From Polyangium spumosum (lineage in GTDB: Bacteria > Myxococcota_A > Polyangia > Polyangiales > Polyangiaceae): a DNA stretch of 64,000 nucleotides. The stretch covers positions 744,001-808,000 of the forward strand of contig NZ_WJIE01000002.1 of assembly GCF_009649845.1 (NCBI RefSeq), in the 5' to 3' direction. The notes beneath the pieces were generated by a model. That model had not been told where the DNA came from. It did no database searches and saw only the letters and a list, made by a program, of their open reading frames with translations. Below, one piece after another: positions 34,466 to 43,482 of the stretch (positions are counted from its first letter, which is position 1; each line of letters begins with the position of its first letter). A program made the translations under genes and the position numbers.

Positions 34466-35878
34466 ATGAAGGCCGGTGACCTCATCGGCGGCAAGTACCG
34501 CCTCGCCCGCAGGCTCGGCCAGGGCGCGATGGGCGTCGTCTGGGAGGCCGTGCACGAGATGACGTCGCGCCGCGTCGCGGTGAAGCTCATCGTGAACGCG
34601 ACCGACAACCTGCGCCGCCGCCTCCTGCGCGAGGCCCGCGCGGCCGGGCAGATCGCGCATCGGAACGTGGTCGAGGTCTACGACGTCGGCGAGACCGCGG
34701 AGGAAGATCCCTTCCTCGTCATGCAGCTCCTCTCGGGCGACACGCTGTACGCCTGCATGAAGCGCGAGGGCCGCATGGCCCCCGCGCGCGCCCTGCCCGT
34801 CGCCCGCGACATCGGCCGCGCCCTCGCCGCCGCGCACGCGCAGGGCATCATCCATCGGGATCTCAAGCCCGCGAACGTCTTCCTGCACCGCGAGGCGGGC
34901 GCCCCGGGCGAGCTCGTGAAGGTGCTCGACTTTGGCCTCTGCAAGCCGATGGGCGTCGACGAGATGCTCACCATACCCGGGGGTTTGCTCGGCTCGCCCG
35001 CGTACATGAGCCCCGAGCAGATCGCCGGCGCGCCGGACCTCGATCCACGCACGGACATCTGGTCGTACGGCGTGCTCATGTTCGAGCTCTTCGCAGGACA
35101 GCGCCCCTTCGCGGGCCGCGGCCCCGACCTCATCAACACGGTGCTCACCGCCCCGATCCCGCGCCTGCGCGACGTCGTTCCCGGGATCGATCCAGGGCTC
35201 GACGAGATCGTCGCCGGCTGCATCGTGCGCGACAAACGAGCGCGGATCGCGTCGGCGGCGGAGATCGTGGCGCGGCTCGAGCCGATCACCGAGAGGGCGC
35301 AGAGCGCCGGGCCGGCGCCCGCGGACGACGGGGACGAAGGCGGGCTCGCGGTCACGATGGTCTACCGGCCCGGGGCGAATGGACCGCCCTCGGCGGGACA
35401 CAAGGTCGCGAAGACGATCCCGCTCGCGGCATATCCGGGGCCGCTGCCGGGCGCGCCGGCGCCGATGCGGGAGGGCCCGCCGCCCTCGTATCCGCAGCCC
35501 GCCCCGCCCTCGCAGCCCGAGCCTCCGAGGAGCGCTCCGCAGGGGAGCTTCGCCGGCATGCAAGGCCAGGCGCCGCCGCCGCGTTTGTCCGAGGCGCAGA
35601 GGTCGTCCTGGGGGCCGCAGCCCCCGCAGCCGCAGCCCCCGCAGCCGCAGGCGCCGCCGCCGAGCTGGCAGGCCATGACGGGGCAGAACCAGGCCATGAT
35701 GCAGCCCTTCCCGGCCGCGCCGCAGGCTCCGCCCGAGCGGCGGTGGATCGGCTTCGTGATCCTGACGCTCGGCGTCCTCGCGCTCGTCGGGGTGCTGGCG
35801 TTCGTCAGTTTGTCCGGGGGGCGCTCCTCGAAGCCAAACGCGCCCGCGGCCCCCTCGGCCGCGCCTCCGTCGCGTTGA
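34466..35878 (+). CDS. Ser/Thr protein kinase with C-terminal membrane anchor
   Basis: A 470-residue Hanks-type kinase. The Gly loop is GQGAMGVVW, with Lys40 in VAVKLI, catalytic Asp132 (HRDLKPANVFL), Asp155 (DFGLCKP) and activation segment GSPAYMSPEQ. All key residues are intact. After the domain (about 275) comes a Pro/Gln-rich linker, then one membrane helix (WIGFVILTLGVLALVGVLAF) near the C-terminus with a short outside tail. It is cotranscribed with the membrane protein upstream. The motif LAVTMVYRP after an acidic stretch resembles the T-V-M-R motifs of the pseudokinase at 45.6 kb. Confidence 0.94.
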   Translation: MKAGDLIGGKYRLARRLGQGAMGVVWEAVHEMTSRRVAVKLIVNATDNLRRRLLREARAAGQIAHRNVVEVYDVGETAEEDPFLVMQLLSGDTLYACMKREGRMAPARALPVARDIGRALAAAHAQGIIHRDLKPANVFLHREAGAPGELVKVLDFGLCKPMGVDEMLTIPGGLLGSPAYMSPEQIAGAPDLDPRTDIWSYGVLMFELFAGQRPFAGRGPDLINTVLTAPIPRLRDVVPGIDPGLDEIVAGCIVRDKRARIASAAEIVARLEPITERAQSAGPAPADDGDEGGLAVTMVYRPGANGPPSAGHKVAKTIPLAAYPGPLPGAPAPMREGPPPSYPQPAPPSQPEPPRSAPQGSFAGMQGQAPPPRLSEAQRSSWGPQPPQPQPPQPQAPPPSWQAMTGQNQAMMQPFPAAPQAPPERRWIGFVILTLGVLALVGVLAFVSLSGGRSSKPNAPAAPSAAPPSR

Positions 35879-35927
35879 CGCTTGCATAACGATAGCCGCG
35901 CGATAACACGCTGCATTGCAGCAAGCG
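35879..35927. terminator. Inverted repeat after the Ser/Thr kinase gene
   Basis: CGCTTGC (35879-35885) and GCAAGCG (35921-35927) are a perfect 7-bp inverted repeat enclosing a second small palindrome (CTGCATTGCAG). It starts at the kinase stop codon, so it may act as a terminator or 3' end structure. There is no T-run. Confidence 0.3.
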
Positions 35928-35970
35928 CGCGCCGGCACCCGTGGTGCGCACGTCTCGGACGTCTGCGCGC

Positions 35971-35999
35971 TTGACATCCCCCTTTGGCTTGGGTTTGCT
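35971..35999 (+). promoter_or_regulatory. Promoter of the MMPL/LolA-like/DUF1302 operon
   Basis: A consensus -35 TTGACA (35971-35976), a 17-bp spacer, and a poor -10 TTTGCT (35994-35999), 35 bp before the ATG at 36035. The perfect -35 in GC-rich DNA makes it credible, but the weak -10 suggests low or regulated activity. Confidence 0.42.
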
Positions 36000-36034
36000 C
36001 CGCCGCTGCCCAAAAGCCTCCAGGAAGCACCTCG

Positions 36035-38902
36035 ATGCAAGCCTTCGCACATCTACTCGTTCGTCGAGCGACGGCGTGGACCATCGTCCTCGCGGTCGTA
36101 TTGCTCTCGCTCGCGAGCCTCTTTTTTGCGTCTCGGGTCGATCGCGACGACGACGTGCTTTCGTTCCTGCCGCGGGAGAACCCGGAGGTCGGCGTCTTCT
36201 ACGACGTGAGCAAGCGATTCGGCAGCCTCGACGTCGCGCTGGTCGGAATCAGCACGGACGACGCGCTCTCTCCGGAGTTTTTGACGCGCCTGCGCGCCCT
36301 GACGAAGCGCCTCAACGAGACGGACGGCATCGGCTACGCGATGACCCTCACGAACGTGGAGGATTTCGCGGCGGATCCGCAGAAGGGCGGCATCACGACC
36401 GATTACCTCGTCGGCAAGATCCCGGAGACGGCCGAGGAGCAGGCCGCCCTGCGCGAGAAGGTGCTCTCGCGGGATCACGTGGTGGGCAACCTCATCTCGG
36501 CGGACGGAAAGGCGACGCTCCTTTATTGTTTCGCGGGCTACGGGGCCGAGCCGAAGGTGGTGGCGGCGAAGGTCCGCGAGGCGGTGGAGGAGGCATTTCC
36601 GCGCGAGGCAAAATACTGGGGCGGCGCGCCGTTCATATCGACGTACATCTATGACGTCACGCAGGAGGACATGCGGAGGCTCGCGCCCTGGGCGGTGCTG
36701 GTGATCGTGCTCATCACGGTGCTGTCGTTCCGCGACTTCATCGGCGCCGGCCTCGCGCTCCTCTCCACGGGCCTCGGTATCGTGATGTCCCTCGGGCTCA
36801 TGGGCGCGCTCGGCGTGTCGGTGAACGTGGTGCTCGGTTCGCTACCGGTCATCCTCTTCGCCCTCGGCAGCGCGTATGCCGTGCACATCCTGAGCCGTTA
36901 TTACGTGGCCGCGCACGAGCAGAAGGACCCGGCGGCGGCCCTCGTGCGGACGCTCTGCGAAATCGGACCGCCGGTGCTCGCCAGCGGCCTGACGACGTTC
37001 GTGGGCCTTTTGTCCTTCCTGCTGATGGACATCGCGCCGCTGCGCACGTTCGGCATTTTCACGGCGCTCGGCATCCTGATCACGCTCATCCTCTCGCTCA
37101 CGTTCGTGCCCGCGGTGATTTACCTCGTGCGGCTGAAGGGGAAGCCGGCCGAGGCGGCGGGCCCGGCGCGTTTCCACGTGTGGCTGACGACGCTGCCGCA
37201 ACGGAGGCGCCTCGTCGTCGCGCCCGTGCTCGCGGCGCTCGCGATCACCAGCGGGATCTTCGTCGGCAAGGTCGACAGCCGCATGGACAACGCGGCGTTT
37301 TTCTCGAAGGACAGCCCGCCCGATCAGGCCGAGACGTTCCTGCGTGACCATTTCGGCGGCTCGCTCTTCCTGCAGATCCAGGTCGAGGGCGACATGACCG
37401 ATCCGGTCGTGCTGCGCGAGCTGCGTGTCCTCGCCGATCGTATCGCGGTCCTGCCGCACGTGAGCTCGGTGAACCACGTGGGCGCCGTGGTCGCGCAGAT
37501 CAACGAGGCGATGGAAGGCGACCGGCGCATCCCGGACAGCGCGGCCAAGGTGAAGCTGCTCTACGGCTTCCTCGAGGGGAAAAAGGCGGTCTCGCAGCTC
37601 GTCACGGACGATCGGCAGCGGGCGCTCGTGCAGATCAAGCTCGACACGAACCTCGCCGCCGAGACCGAGCCGCTCATCGAGCAGATCCGCGGCGTGACGA
37701 GCACGGCGATCGCAGCGACGTACACGGTGGCCGAGGCGAACGGCGGCCGGAAGGACGAGGTCGCCTCACGCGCGCGCACGCTGGTGACGAGCCGGATCGC
37801 CGCGATCGGTCGGCAATTCGGGGTCTCCGTGCCGGACGAGGCGGCGCTCGGCGAGCGCCTCGGGGCGGGGAACGTGGAAGGCGCGGCCGAGCCCACGCGG
37901 GCGGAGCTCGTGCGGTTCCTCGGCTCCGAGGAGTGCAGCGTGGAGCTCGAAGGGCCCGAGGTGATCAACGCGGTCGCCCGCGCGCTCGCGGCGCTCGGCC
38001 CGCGCCCGGAGGCGGCGAAGCTCACGGAGGCGATCGCCCAGGCGCTCGGCAAGAGCACGGACGACACGCTCGTGACCGACCTCGCCGACACGGTGGATCG
38101 TCCCCTCGAGGAGATCTGGCGGCGCAGCGAGGCGATGGTGCGGGCGAAGGAGCTCGTCGCTGCGGCGAAGATCGCGGCGCCGGAGGGCGCGAAGGGCAAA
38201 CGTCTCCACGCGGCGATCGCGACGGCGTTGATGGATCTCGACGTCCCTTCCCTCGCCTTGCCGCCTGCCGCGGGGGATCAAGCGCAGAAGCTCGGCGTGT
38301 CGGTGACGGGCTTGCCGGTGATGCACGCGGGCCTTTCGAAGAGCGTCGAGTCGAACCAGTGGAAGAGCCTGTTCTTCGCGCTCGGCTGCGTGCTCGTCAT
38401 CATGACGGCGCTCTTCCGGTCGTTCTGGAGCGGGCTGCTCGGCGTCCTGCCCATCGTGCTGACGATGGCGGTCATCTATGGCGGCATGGGCCTCGTCGGG
38501 GTGCGGCTCGACATCGGGACGTCGATGCTGGCGAGCTTGATCATCGGGGCCGGAGTGGACTATGCGGTGCACCTGATGGTCGCGTGGAGCGCCCCGGACA
38601 AGTCCCCCCTGGCGGAGTCGGCCACGACGGCCGCGCGGCAGACGGGCCCCGCGATCTGGGTGAACGCCCTGATGGTGGCCGCGGGCTTCTTCGTGTTGAC
38701 GCTCGGCGACGCGCGTCCCCTGCAGAACGTCGGAGGCCTGACCGCGGCGGCGATGATCACGGCCGCCCTCGCCACCATGCTGGTGATCCCCCTCTTCGCC
38801 CGCAAGACGCGCTACTACGGCGATGGATCTAGAATACCGGCCGAGGTCCCCTCGTCCGAGGCGTCGGACGCAGTTCTCGACACGAGCACGAGCCCTCCCT
38901 GA
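36035..38902 (+). CDS. MMPL/RND-superfamily lipid exporter (HpnN-like)
   Basis: A 955-residue inner-membrane protein with two copies of a large periplasmic loop followed by a helix bundle. The first bundle includes LAPWAVLVIVLITVLSFRDF and TALGILITLILSLTFVPAVI; the second LFFALGCVLVIMTALFRSFW and IIGAGVDYAVHLMVAWS. This is the MMPL/SSD architecture of lipid and hopanoid transporters. It is followed by a LolA-like periplasmic protein and a DUF1302 outer-membrane protein, so the three probably form a trans-envelope lipid route. The ATG at 36035 was chosen because homology starts there. Confidence 0.9.
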   Translation: MQAFAHLLVRRATAWTIVLAVVLLSLASLFFASRVDRDDDVLSFLPRENPEVGVFYDVSKRFGSLDVALVGISTDDALSPEFLTRLRALTKRLNETDGIGYAMTLTNVEDFAADPQKGGITTDYLVGKIPETAEEQAALREKVLSRDHVVGNLISADGKATLLYCFAGYGAEPKVVAAKVREAVEEAFPREAKYWGGAPFISTYIYDVTQEDMRRLAPWAVLVIVLITVLSFRDFIGAGLALLSTGLGIVMSLGLMGALGVSVNVVLGSLPVILFALGSAYAVHILSRYYVAAHEQKDPAAALVRTLCEIGPPVLASGLTTFVGLLSFLLMDIAPLRTFGIFTALGILITLILSLTFVPAVIYLVRLKGKPAEAAGPARFHVWLTTLPQRRRLVVAPVLAALAITSGIFVGKVDSRMDNAAFFSKDSPPDQAETFLRDHFGGSLFLQIQVEGDMTDPVVLRELRVLADRIAVLPHVSSVNHVGAVVAQINEAMEGDRRIPDSAAKVKLLYGFLEGKKAVSQLVTDDRQRALVQIKLDTNLAAETEPLIEQIRGVTSTAIAATYTVAEANGGRKDEVASRARTLVTSRIAAIGRQFGVSVPDEAALGERLGAGNVEGAAEPTRAELVRFLGSEECSVELEGPEVINAVARALAALGPRPEAAKLTEAIAQALGKSTDDTLVTDLADTVDRPLEEIWRRSEAMVRAKELVAAAKIAAPEGAKGKRLHAAIATALMDLDVPSLALPPAAGDQAQKLGVSVTGLPVMHAGLSKSVESNQWKSLFFALGCVLVIMTALFRSFWSGLLGVLPIVLTMAVIYGGMGLVGVRLDIGTSMLASLIIGAGVDYAVHLMVAWSAPDKSPLAESATTAARQTGPAIWVNALMVAAGFFVLTLGDARPLQNVGGLTAAAMITAALATMLVIPLFARKTRYYGDGSRIPAEVPSSEASDAVLDTSTSPP

Positions 38903-38916
38903 ACGAACGAGGTTCG

Positions 38917-39678
38917 ATGATGAGCGCAATTTTCCGTAGCTGGCTTTCCGCCTCCGCCCCCCTCCTCGGTGCCGCGCTGCTCTGGACGGGCCACGCGAGC
39001 GCCGACGCCCCGGGCGACAAGGCCTTGAAGGGGATGGACGAGGCGATGAACCGCGCCAAGACCCAGTACTTCGAGTACGAGGTCGTGAACCAGGAGCCCG
39101 GCAAGAGCGAGAAGAAGATGGCGCTCAAGGTCTGGCTCAAGGGCGAGAAGCGCCTCACCGAGTTCACGGCGCCGGCCGACATGAAGGGGACGAAGGTCCT
39201 CATCCTGTCGCCCACGCAGATGTACGTGTACCTGCCGGCGTTCGGGAAGATCCGCCGCATCGCCAGCCACGTGACCGACCAGGGCTTCATGGGCCTGGCC
39301 TTCAGCCAGGACGACCTCGCGACGCAGATGTACGCGCCGCTCTACGACGCGCAAGTCGCGTCCGACGCGGCGGCCGAGATGAAGCTCGTGGCCAAAGCGA
39401 AGGCGGGGCAAACGACGCCCCACGGCAAGATCGAGTTCCTGGTCGCGAAGGACAAGAACCTCCCGACGGAGCTCAAGTACTTCAACACGTCCGGCACCCA
39501 CGTGAAGACCGAGACGCGCACCAATTACACCTGCCAGGGGAATGTCTGCACCCCGGAGGAGCTCAAGATGGTCGACCACACGAAGGGAGGCCACTGGACG
39601 AAGATGATCCGCAAGGCGTGGAAGGTGAACGAGGCGATGAGCGACAACCTCTTCTCGAAGCGCAACCTCGAAAAATAG
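38917..39678 (+). CDS. LolA-like outer-membrane lipoprotein-sorting protein
   Basis: A 253-residue periplasmic protein with a signal peptide (cleavage near residue 29, ATWTG-like segment ending HASADA). The half-barrel fold typical of the LolA-like/DUF1329-neighbour group follows (KMALKVWLKGEKRLTEFTAP, KGTKVLILSPTQMYVYLPAF). It differs from the true LolA at 17 kb. It starts 14 bp after the MMPL gene and likely ferries the exported lipid across the periplasm. Its cargo is not known. Confidence 0.87.
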   Translation: MMSAIFRSWLSASAPLLGAALLWTGHASADAPGDKALKGMDEAMNRAKTQYFEYEVVNQEPGKSEKKMALKVWLKGEKRLTEFTAPADMKGTKVLILSPTQMYVYLPAFGKIRRIASHVTDQGFMGLAFSQDDLATQMYAPLYDAQVASDAAAEMKLVAKAKAGQTTPHGKIEFLVAKDKNLPTELKYFNTSGTHVKTETRTNYTCQGNVCTPEELKMVDHTKGGHWTKMIRKAWKVNEAMSDNLFSKRNLEK

Positions 39679-39711
39679 ACTCCGCCCCGGGCCAGATCGA
39701 GTAAAGACGCG

Positions 39712-39746
39712 CGCGCCGCCTCTCCTTCCACAGGACGGGCGGCGCG
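39712..39746 (+). terminator. Hairpin between LolA-like and DUF1302 genes
   Basis: CGCGCCGCC (39712-39720) pairs perfectly with GGCGGCGCG (39738-39746). There is no clear T-run. It may attenuate rather than end transcription, since the downstream DUF1302 gene belongs to the same functional set. Confidence 0.4.
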
Positions 39747-39778
39747 ATGCATTTCAACGATCGAGGTCACGAGCCATC

Positions 39779-41530
39779 ATGAGTCGCCACGTTCGTCGGC
39801 GCAGCATAACCGCCTGCGCCCTCGCCCTCCTCCTCGGCGCGGCGCCCCGCGCCCACGCCGACGACGAGCTCGAGCTCGATTGGAGCGGCCGCATCCAGAG
39901 CGACCTGCGCTTCCGCCTGGAGCCCGTGGGCGTGGGCGACTGGTATGCACGGCAGGAGCTGCCGGCAGGCGTGGAGCGCAACTGGAACACGCTCGGGCTG
40001 AAGCTCGAGGCGAATTACGGCAGGTTCCACGCCGTCGCGGCGGTCGATTTCGTGTGGAGCGGCTACCCCGAGCGGATGACGAGCGTCGGGGACCTGTCGC
40101 GGATCGAGAAGGCCGAGCCGTACCGCCTCGAGCCACGCGCGGTCTACGTGGAGGCCGAGGGGATCTTCGTGAAGGGGCTCGACCTGCGCATCGGCCAGCA
40201 GGTCGTCTCGTGGGGCGTCGGCGACCAGTTCAACCCGACGAACAACCTGAACCCCGACGATCTGCGTGATCCGCTGCTGTTCGGCCGGCAGGTCGCCAAT
40301 TTCATGGTGAAGGCCGATTACTGGATCAGCGAGGACTGGTCGATCTCGGGCGTGCTCGTGCCGATCTTCAAGCCCGCGATGCTCCCGCTCTCGGGCTCGC
40401 TCGCGCTGGCGCAGCTCGATCGCGTGCCCTTCGTCTCGGGGGCGCTCGGGGACCGCGTGGTCGCCGAGCAGGCGGCCGCAAAGATGCTCTTCGGCCACCC
40501 GACGATCATCGGCAGCGTGACGCCCGTGATGCCCGAGCCGACGTTCGACAACATGCAGTTCGCCTACCGGATCGCCGGGACGATCGGCGAGCACGACGTC
40601 GCGCTCTCGTATTACAACGGCCGCACGGATTTCCCGCAGCCGCGGAGCAACCACACGCGCCAGGCCCTCGGGAGGCGCTGCAACCCGGACGATGCGAACG
40701 ATTGCATCGAGGGGCTGCTGCTCACGGACGTGAACCTCGAATTCCCGAAGATGCACGTCTACGGGCTGAACGTGACGGGCGAGGTGAACCCGTTCAAGTG
40801 GATCTCGGAGGAGATCAACGGGATCGGGTACCGCTTCGAGGGCGCGCTCGTGGTGCCGCGCGGGCAGTCGATCCGGCTGACGAACGACGAGCTCGCCTTC
40901 GGAATCCCCCAGCCGGCCGGCGAATACGATTACGACGCCGACGGCCAGCCCGGCGGGCGGGAGCCGCTCGTGGTGGACGATACGCCGTTCATGAAATGGG
41001 TGCTCGGCCTGGATTACACGTTCGGCGAGCACGTGTACGTCAACGCGATGTGGGTGCACGGGCTCGTGGACGAGTTCGGCGCGGGGGACTGGATCAAGGA
41101 AGGGTACGTGGTCCGGCAGAGCGGGCTCATCGAGGGGTCGAACGTGCTCGCCTGCGCGCTCTCGAAGAACGGCGAGAGCTGCACGCAGAAGATCCTGCGG
41201 CCGCGGCTCGGCGATTACGTGGTGCTCGGGGCCGATTTCAAGTTCGCGAACCAGGCGGGCCTGTTCCGGCTGTTCGCGATCCTCGACGCGACGCCGCTCG
41301 TCGAGGAGACCTGGGACGACGAGCAGGGCAAGCGCGTGCAGAGGAAGATCTCGCCGCTCAGCGCGGAGGGCTTCTCGATGGTGATCTTCCCGGAGCTCGA
41401 TTACAACTTCGGCAATGGTCTCGAGCTCGCGGCGGGGGCGCTGCTGCAGCTCGGCAAGCCGTACACGAAGTTCGGGTCGGCGGAGACGGGCGGGTCGACG
41501 GTGTTCACCCGCGCCAAGTACAGCTTCTAA
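39779..41530 (+). CDS. DUF1302-family outer-membrane beta-barrel protein
   Basis: A 583-residue protein with a signal peptide (cleaved near AHADDE) and many alternating beta-strands ending in Phe (SRAKYSF-like C-terminus), as for an outer-membrane barrel. Family features include GQQVVSWGVGDQFNPTNNLN and the final TVFTRAKYSF. DUF1302 proteins are regularly encoded with RND/MMPL exporters and LolA-like proteins, as here. The presumed role is the outer-membrane end of a lipid or hydrophobic compound pathway. Confidence 0.9.
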   Translation: MSRHVRRRSITACALALLLGAAPRAHADDELELDWSGRIQSDLRFRLEPVGVGDWYARQELPAGVERNWNTLGLKLEANYGRFHAVAAVDFVWSGYPERMTSVGDLSRIEKAEPYRLEPRAVYVEAEGIFVKGLDLRIGQQVVSWGVGDQFNPTNNLNPDDLRDPLLFGRQVANFMVKADYWISEDWSISGVLVPIFKPAMLPLSGSLALAQLDRVPFVSGALGDRVVAEQAAAKMLFGHPTIIGSVTPVMPEPTFDNMQFAYRIAGTIGEHDVALSYYNGRTDFPQPRSNHTRQALGRRCNPDDANDCIEGLLLTDVNLEFPKMHVYGLNVTGEVNPFKWISEEINGIGYRFEGALVVPRGQSIRLTNDELAFGIPQPAGEYDYDADGQPGGREPLVVDDTPFMKWVLGLDYTFGEHVYVNAMWVHGLVDEFGAGDWIKEGYVVRQSGLIEGSNVLACALSKNGESCTQKILRPRLGDYVVLGADFKFANQAGLFRLFAILDATPLVEETWDDEQGKRVQRKISPLSAEGFSMVIFPELDYNFGNGLELAAGALLQLGKPYTKFGSAETGGSTVFTRAKYSF

Positions 41531-41571
41531 GGTTATTGCATCCCGACTTTCCGCCGCGGTAAGTGTCGGCC

Positions 41572-43482
41572 ATGATGCGGCTCGGGGCCTTCTTCGCGCT
41601 CGCGGCGCTCGCCGGTTGTGGCGAGGCCGGAGGGCGCGGCGCGCCCATCACCGCCGAACGCGGGCTCGCCGCGGCGACGGCGCTGCCGAGCGCGTCGGCC
41701 GTAGCGTCCGTCCCGACGAACGATGCGCCGCGCGTGATCACGTCGTGCACGGACGCGCCCGCGTTCGCCCTCTTCGTCTCGCCCCGCAAGCCGCGCCCAG
41801 GGAGGCCGCTCCGGATCGTCGCGGTCGCGGACGAGGCGAGCACAGGGGCGCTCGTGGTCCGGGACGGGAGCGGAGACACGGTGGCCCGCGCGGACGAGCG
41901 GCGCGGCGCAGGGCCGTACTTCTGGAACGTGACCGTGCCCGCGCCGGAGGCGGGGACGCTCCGCGTGGTGCTCGCCGAGGCGCGAGAGGCGCGCGCCTGC
42001 AAGGACGTGACGATCGACGACGCGGAGGAGCCGCCGCGCGCCCGGCGCGGGATGTGGCCGGCCGAGAGGGCGTGGGAGAAGGCGACGGAGAACCTGTACG
42101 CGGCGTGGATCGAGGCGCTCTTCGACGCGCCGATCGGCGAGCCGCTCACGTTCGCGGCGCTGCACGAGGCGCTCCGGGATCCGAAGCGGAACCTGCTTCA
42201 CGATCACCTCGGCCGCGGCGAGGACGAGCCGGGGGAAAACGCGCCGGTGCTCGATCCGGACTGCGCGGATCTGCCCTACGCGCTGCGAGCGTACTTCGCC
42301 TTCAAGATGGAGCTGCCCTTCGCGTACTCGTCGTGCACGCGCGGCGGCGGAGGGCGCGCGCCAAACTGCAAACGGCCGCGGACGAGCCTGGAATGGCCGC
42401 GGCACGTGCGCTCGGATCCGATGGCCGGCTTCGCCGAGTTCGTGCGCACGACGCTCGCGGACACGGTGCACTCGGGGACGGGGCGGACCGCGGGCGACGA
42501 CGACGAGACGGATTTCTACCCGGTCCGTCTGGACGAACGAGGGCTCCGGCCCGGGACGATTTACGCGGATCCGTACGGGCACGTGCTCGTGGTGGTGAAG
42601 CGTTTGCCGCAGACGAACGAGCGGGCGGGCATGCTTCTCGCGGTGGACGGGCAGCCCGACGGGACGGTGGCGCGGCGGCGGTACTGGCGCGGGAACTTTC
42701 TCTTCGCGCTCGACCCGTCGCTCGGCAGCCCGGGCTTCAAGCGGTTCCGGCCGCTCGTGATGGAGCGCGGGAGGTTACGCGCGCTGTCGAACGAGGAGAT
42801 CGCGGCGCACCCGGACCACGGGGATCACGCGATGGAGCAGTACGAGCACGGCGTGGAGGGGTTTTACGATCGGGTCGACGACGTGCTCTCGCCGCTGCCG
42901 CTCGACCCGACACGCGCGCTGATCGAGACGATCGACGCGCTCGAAGAGCAGGTGAAGGGGCGCGTGGTGTCGGTGGAGAACGGGCGAAAATACCGGCAAG
43001 GCGGCGGCAAGTCGGTGGAGATGCCCGAGGGGGCGAGCATCTTCCAGACGGTGGGGCCGTGGGAAGATTTCTCCACGCCGTCGCGGGATCTCCGGCTGCT
43101 CGTGGCGATCGACGTGGCGCGCGCGCTGCCCGCGCGCGTCGAGCGAAGGCCCGAGCGGTACGCGATGCCGGCGGGGAAGACGGCGGCCGAGGTGCGCGCG
43201 GAGCTCGACGCGACGCTCGCGCGGGAGCTCGAGGCGCGGCGTTTTTCGTACGTGCGCAGTGATGGGTCGTCGTTCTCGCTCTCGCTCGCGGACGTGGTCG
43301 CGCGGGCCGCGTCGCTGGAGGTCGGATACAACCCGAACGACTGCCCCGAGGTGCGCTGGGGGGCGAAGGAAGGCACGGACGAGGCGTCGACGTGCAAGAT
43401 GCGAGCGCCGTGGAAGCAGCTCGCGCGCATGCGCAAGGTGCGCGCCTGGTTCAAGGAGCGGAGGCGGCCGGCGCGAGGTTAG
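41572..43482 (+). CDS. Lipoprotein with possible Cys/His-dependent peptidase fold
   Basis: A 636-residue protein with a lipoprotein signal (LAALAGC). An Ig-like domain (about 50-150) precedes a larger domain that contains DCADLPYALRAYFAFKME, a single DxPY-like Cys near a helix, and later GTIYADPYGHVLVVVK. Cys followed by a distant His in such strands recalls NlpC/P60 or transglutaminase-like enzymes. That is inference from two motifs only. ATGATG at 41572 is preferred over GTG 41563. It overlaps the convergent MpaB-like gene by 4 bp. Confidence 0.7.
   Translation: MMRLGAFFALAALAGCGEAGGRGAPITAERGLAAATALPSASAVASVPTNDAPRVITSCTDAPAFALFVSPRKPRPGRPLRIVAVADEASTGALVVRDGSGDTVARADERRGAGPYFWNVTVPAPEAGTLRVVLAEAREARACKDVTIDDAEEPPRARRGMWPAERAWEKATENLYAAWIEALFDAPIGEPLTFAALHEALRDPKRNLLHDHLGRGEDEPGENAPVLDPDCADLPYALRAYFAFKMELPFAYSSCTRGGGGRAPNCKRPRTSLEWPRHVRSDPMAGFAEFVRTTLADTVHSGTGRTAGDDDETDFYPVRLDERGLRPGTIYADPYGHVLVVVKRLPQTNERAGMLLAVDGQPDGTVARRRYWRGNFLFALDPSLGSPGFKRFRPLVMERGRLRALSNEEIAAHPDHGDHAMEQYEHGVEGFYDRVDDVLSPLPLDPTRALIETIDALEEQVKGRVVSVENGRKYRQGGGKSVEMPEGASIFQTVGPWEDFSTPSRDLRLLVAIDVARALPARVERRPERYAMPAGKTAAEVRAELDATLARELEARRFSYVRSDGSSFSLSLADVVARAASLEVGYNPNDCPEVRWGAKEGTDEASTCKMRAPWKQLARMRKVRAWFKERRRPARG

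Noticed and set aside
35991-36015. Sigma54-type promoter (GGC...TTTGC) before the MMPL gene
   Set aside because: The GG and GC pairs are 9, not 10, bases apart and the flanks do not match. The sigma70-type TTGACA is a better explanation.
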